Below, in pieces: positions 61,001 through 64,000 of a stretch of 64,000 bases of DNA. The notes under the pieces were generated by a model. The model saw only the letters and a program-made list of their open reading frames with translations, had not been told where the DNA came from and did not search any database. Source of the stretch: JARRPM01 sp963792815 (GTDB taxonomy: Bacteria > Pseudomonadota > Gammaproteobacteria > Pseudomonadales > Halieaceae). Within the stretch, counting starts at the first letter, position 1, and the number at the start of each line of letters is the position of its first letter. Location: NCBI GenBank assembly GCA_963792815.1, contig CAWBXR010000013.1, positions 1 to 64,000 on the forward strand, given 5' to 3'. The translations under genes were made by a program, and so were the position numbers.

Positions 61001-63029
61001 CGAAATATATCCGGGTCGATGACCTGGAGCAGGGCATCGGCGCGCTGGAGACCATCCTGCTGGACAAGGAAGCCTACTCGGGCCTCGCCAGCGGCGACGG
61101 CGCCTGCCTGGGCTGTTCGGAAAAAACGGTTATGCACCTGTTCGTCGCCACGGTCGAGGCATTGATGCAGCCGCGGGTGAAGGCCCAGGTCGCCAAGCTG
61201 GAAGACCTCATCGGTCGGCTGGCGCAGCATATCCAGTTGCAGCTGGTGCAGGAGGTCAACGTCGGCGACACCGAGGCGCTGGCGGATATTCTCAGTCGCA
61301 ATGCCGATCACGACCTGACCCTGTCGGATATCGCCCGGCAGATGGAGGATATGAAAGGCAGCAAGCCCATCGATCCGGCCTGGCTGAAGCGGGTGTCCGG
61401 TCTGCTGGGCAAGCTGAAAGAACTGAAGTGGCGTTACGTCGAGGGCACCAGCGGCCGCGGCCGGTCCACCATGGGCATGCTCAACGCTACCGGCTGCACC
61501 TCGGTGTGGGGCAGCACCTACCCCTTCAACCCCTATCCCTTTCCCTGGTCCAATCATCTGTTCCAGGACAGTGCTTCACTGGCGATGGGTGTGTTCGAAG
61601 GACATATGGCGAAGATGGCAGAGGGTTTCAAGGCCATCCGTGCGGCGGAACTGGAACTGTCCGGCCAGTACCGGGAGACGGAACACGAGGAATTCTTCAC
61701 CTACTTCACCTGGGAACAGTTTACCGACCAGGAGTTCCTGCTGTGCCCGCCGGTGGTAGCGGTGGGTGGCGACGGCGCCATGTACGATATCGGTTTCCAG
61801 AACCTGTCCCGGGCGATGATGTCGGGCAAGCCGATCAAGATCCTGGTGGTGGATACCCAGGTCTACTCGAACACCGGTGGCCAGGCCTGTACCTCCGGAT
61901 TTATCGGCCAGATATCCGACATGGCCCAGTTCGGCAAGGTCAACAAGGGCAAGCAGGAAGTGCGCAAGGAGATCGGCCTGATCGCCATGGCCCATCGCAC
62001 CACCTATGTACTGCAAAGCGGCATCGCCCACTCGAACCACATGATAGAGGGTTTCATCCAGGGCCTCATGGCCCAGCGGCCGGCGCTGTTCAACCTGTAT
62101 ACCTCCTGCCAGCCCGAGCACGGTATCGGCGATGACATGGGGCACCACCAGGCCAAGCTGGCGGTGGAGTCCAGGGCCTATCCGCTGTTTCGCTACAACC
62201 CGGACCTGGGCAAAACGCCCCAGGAGTGCTTTGACCTGGATGGCAACCCCGCCATGTTTGAGGACTGGCCCAGCTACAGCCTTAGCTACCTCGAGGGCAG
62301 CCGCGAAAAGACCATGGAGTTGCCAATGACCTTCGCCGACTTCGCCATGACCGAGGCGCGCTTTCGCAAGCACTTCCGCATGGCGCCGCCGGATACCTGG
62401 CACGACGACATGGTACCGCTGGTGGACTTCATGCAGCTGGGCACGGATGAGCGCGAGGGCAAGTTCCCGTTTATCTGGACCCTGGACAAGCGCCAGCACC
62501 TGAGCCGCCTGCTGGTGGATGAGACCATGGTGCTGTCCTGCGAGGAGCGCAGGGATTTCTGGGTGATGCTCAAGGCTATTGCCGAGGTCAAGCCGAAGGC
62601 GCCCGACACGACCGGGGACATCGAGGAAAAAACCCGTCGGGACGTGGTGCGCAGGATCGCCAGCGGCCTGATGCGTATGGCCGAGGGTGACGGGGCGCTG
62701 CCGGCCGACCTGCTGGAGGCCGCCGCGGACGAGGTGATCGCCAGCTCCGGCAGCACTGCGCCGGCGGCGGGTCCTCCGACTACATGGCGCCCTGGCTGGA
62801 TACAGAGGATTGTACTGCCTGTGATGAATGCACCAATCTCAACCCGGCCATGTTCGCCTATAACGAGGCCAAGAAAGCGTTTATCAAGGACCCGCTGGCA
62901 GGACCCTACAGGGACCTGGTCAAGGCGGCGGAAAAATGTACCGCCCAGGTGATCCACCCGGGGTTGCCGGCTGATCGCAGCGAGGCGGATATCGACAAGT
63001 GGATTGCGCGGGGTGCCAAGTACAACTGA
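58094..63029 (+). CDS. nifJ: Extended NifJ-type pyruvate:ferredoxin (flavodoxin) oxidoreductase (three frameshifts)
   Basis: Single-chain 2-oxoacid:ferredoxin oxidoreductase that turns pyruvate and CoA into acetyl-CoA and CO2 and reduces ferredoxin. ATG 58094 (AGGAAA before it). About 1640 residues, versus about 1170-1200 for usual NifJ. In order: domain I (SSDAAGAYPITPSTQMGEYW), domain II (ADYLIVGQGSVIPSAEVVAD), gamma domain (FHSVGGWGAITTGKNLAMTL, KANPKYGSEKKGQPTTYYL), two 4Fe-4S sites (CTACGNCYTVCP, CKGCMECVAVC) spaced about 120 residues apart, TPP domain (GDGACLGCSEKT, VVAVGGDGAMYDIGFQNLSR, DTQVYSNTGGQ) with an inserted helical segment, and an extra C-terminal CTACDEC ferredoxin-like tail. 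Frame breaks lie near 59799-59802, 60036-60041 and 62769-62771; corrected readings are all PFOR-like. The stop overlaps rnfC (TGATG). Confidence 0.9.
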
Positions 63030-64000
63030 TGTTCAGCGCGCTACGCCAGCATCGCAGTTTCGCCCACGGCATTCACCCGCCGGAGGCGAAGGACGACACC
63101 CGGGACCTGCCGATAAAGCAGTTCCCCTTTGCCCCGGTGATGATCGTCCCGCTGTCGCAGCATATCGGCAAGCCGGCACTGGCGGTGGTGCGGGAGGGCC
63201 AGGAGGTAGAGCGGGGCCAGCTGATCGCGGAGCCGGACGGTTTCGTGTCAGTGGCGATGCACGCGCCGGCCTCGGGGGTGATCCAGCGCATCGCCCTGGC
63301 GCCGGGAATCAACGGCAGGATGTCGCCGGCGATTTTTCTCAAGCCGTTCCCCGGCTCCAGCCAGGAGGTCAGCGAGGGTGAACCCTGTGACCTCGCCACC
63401 GCCTCGCCGGAGGATATCCTGCTGGCTATCCAGCGGGCGGGTATTGTCGGCCTCGGCGGCGCGGCCTTTCCCACCCATGTGAAACTGAAAGTCCCCGACG
63501 ATAAACATATCGACACGCTGATCATCAACGGGGTGGAGTGCGAGCCCTACCTGACTACTGACCACCGGGTGATGCTGGAGCAGCAGGCGGATATTTTCAC
63601 CGGCGTCCGCTACCTGCTGAAGGTGACTGGCGCGGAGCGCGCGATCATCGGGGTGGAGGCCAACAAGCTCGACGTGGCACACGTCGCTGCGTGCGGCACT
63701 GCCCGGGGATATTCCCGTCGCGGTGGAAGTGGTGGCGGTGAAGTATCCCCAGGGCGCGGAAAAAATGCTGATCAGCGCCCTGCTGGGGCGCGAGGTACCG
63801 TCCGGCGGGCTGCCCTCGGACGTCAGCGTGGTCAGCGTGAATGTGGCCACCACCGCGGAGATCGGTCGCCTGCTGCCCCACGGTCGCGGTATCCAGGAGC
63901 GGGTCATCACCATCGGCGGGCCCGCCATTGCGAAGAAAGGCAACTACCGCATCCCCATCGGCACGCCCCTGCGCTTTGCCCTGGACTACGCGGGCATGGC
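63029..64000 (+). CDS. rnfC: Rnf complex NADH-side subunit RnfC (frameshifted, partial)
   Basis: Peripheral flavin/Fe-S subunit that docks NADH to the Rnf complex; only the first ~324 residues are in the window. ATG 63029 overlaps the nifJ stop. The N-terminal barrel region is seen in IKQFPFAPVMIVPLSQHIGK and VSVAMHAPASGVIQRIAL. The FMN/NADH-binding Rossmann-like core is GIVGLGGAAFPTHVKLKV, then DTLIINGVECEPYLTTDHRV. After a break at about 63681-63684 the reading continues as SLRAALPGDIPVAVEVVAVK and YPQGAEKMLISALLGREVPS. The C-terminal 4Fe-4S sites lie beyond the window. The remaining rnf genes (DGEA) presumably follow downstream. Confidence 0.88.
   Translation, partial: MFSALRQHRSFAHGIHPPEAKDDTRDLPIKQFPFAPVMIVPLSQHIGKPALAVVREGQEVERGQLIAEPDGFVSVAMHAPASGVIQRIALAPGINGRMSPAIFLKPFPGSSQEVSEGEPCDLATASPEDILLAIQRAGIVGLGGAAFPTHVKLKVPDDKHIDTLIINGVECEPYLTTDHRVMLEQQADIFTGVRYLLKVTGAERAIIGVEANKLDVAHVAACGTARGYSRRGGSGGGEVSPGRGKNADQRPAGARGTVRRAALGRQRGQRECGHHRGDRSPAAPRSRYPGAGHHHRRARHCEERQLPHPHRHAPALCPGLRGHG

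Noticed and set aside
1..64000. CRISPR arrays, prophage, insertion sequences, tRNA and rRNA genes
   Set aside because: No regularly spaced repeats, transposase, integrase or phage structural genes, and no cloverleaf or rRNA-like sequence were recognised in the intergenic regions.

Overview
The window is GC-rich, densely coded double-membrane bacterial DNA. Outer-membrane proteins (FadL-like, OmpA, OMPLA, TonB receptor, DUF481), MlaA, lipoproteins, an HME-RND efflux system and Rnf subunits point to a gammaproteobacterium. The mix of P450, PQQ quinoprotein, TonB receptor, crotonase/thiolase-like genes and glycogen genes resembles marine Halieaceae/Cellvibrionales-type bacteria; this placement is inference from gene content only. 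No rRNA, tRNA, CRISPR array, prophage or insertion sequence was seen.

Layout. 0-7.8 kb (minus): quinoprotein dehydrogenase, a carrier/heme/beta-propeller protein, a patatin lipoprotein, a FadL-type porin and a cytochrome P450, suggesting oxidation of hydrophobic or alcohol substrates. 8.3-19.1 kb: glycogen/alpha-glucan cluster, malQ - GH57 amylase - glgC (minus) divergent from glgB - glgA - glgP (plus). 19.3-22.4 kb: a CPA2-type antiporter, and an ArsB/NhaD-type permease coupled to a CBS protein. 22.6-28.9 kb: metal-efflux operon (Met/His/Cys-rich secreted peptide, TolC-like, adaptor, CusA/CzcA pump). 29-37.7 kb: crotonase, DUF481 protein, diguanylate cyclase, ABC-F protein (YbiT type), thiolase-like protein, SYLF protein and an OmpA-family protein with a clear intrinsic terminator. 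37.7-57 kb: an envelope-lipid and ion-flux region (lipoprotein hydrolase; HKD phospholipase-D lipoprotein, two LssY_C paralogues, an unrecognised protein and a K+-dependent-type membrane pyrophosphatase; OMPLA; hydrolase - MlaA - solute-binding protein; TonB receptor; patatin; potassium channel). 57.2-64 kb: rnfB - nifJ - rnfC, with pyruvate:ferredoxin oxidoreductase embedded in an rnf operon, preceded by a good sigma70 promoter and a 9/10 FNR/ANR-type box.

How they fit. Glycogen-derived pyruvate could be oxidised by the NifJ-type enzyme, with reduced ferredoxin spent by Rnf to build an ion gradient and make NADH (or run in reverse). The pyrophosphatase and antiporter would share that ion economy. 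A second FNR-like box lies between glgC and glgB, so the glycogen and ferredoxin modules may share low-oxygen control (inference).

Caveat. At least twelve single-base frame breaks split otherwise well-conserved genes. They cluster in the first 6.2 kb and last 6.3 kb, with one at 18.2 kb and none in about 39 kb between. I read most as sequence errors rather than pseudogenes, so broken genes are annotated as single loci with approximate break positions.
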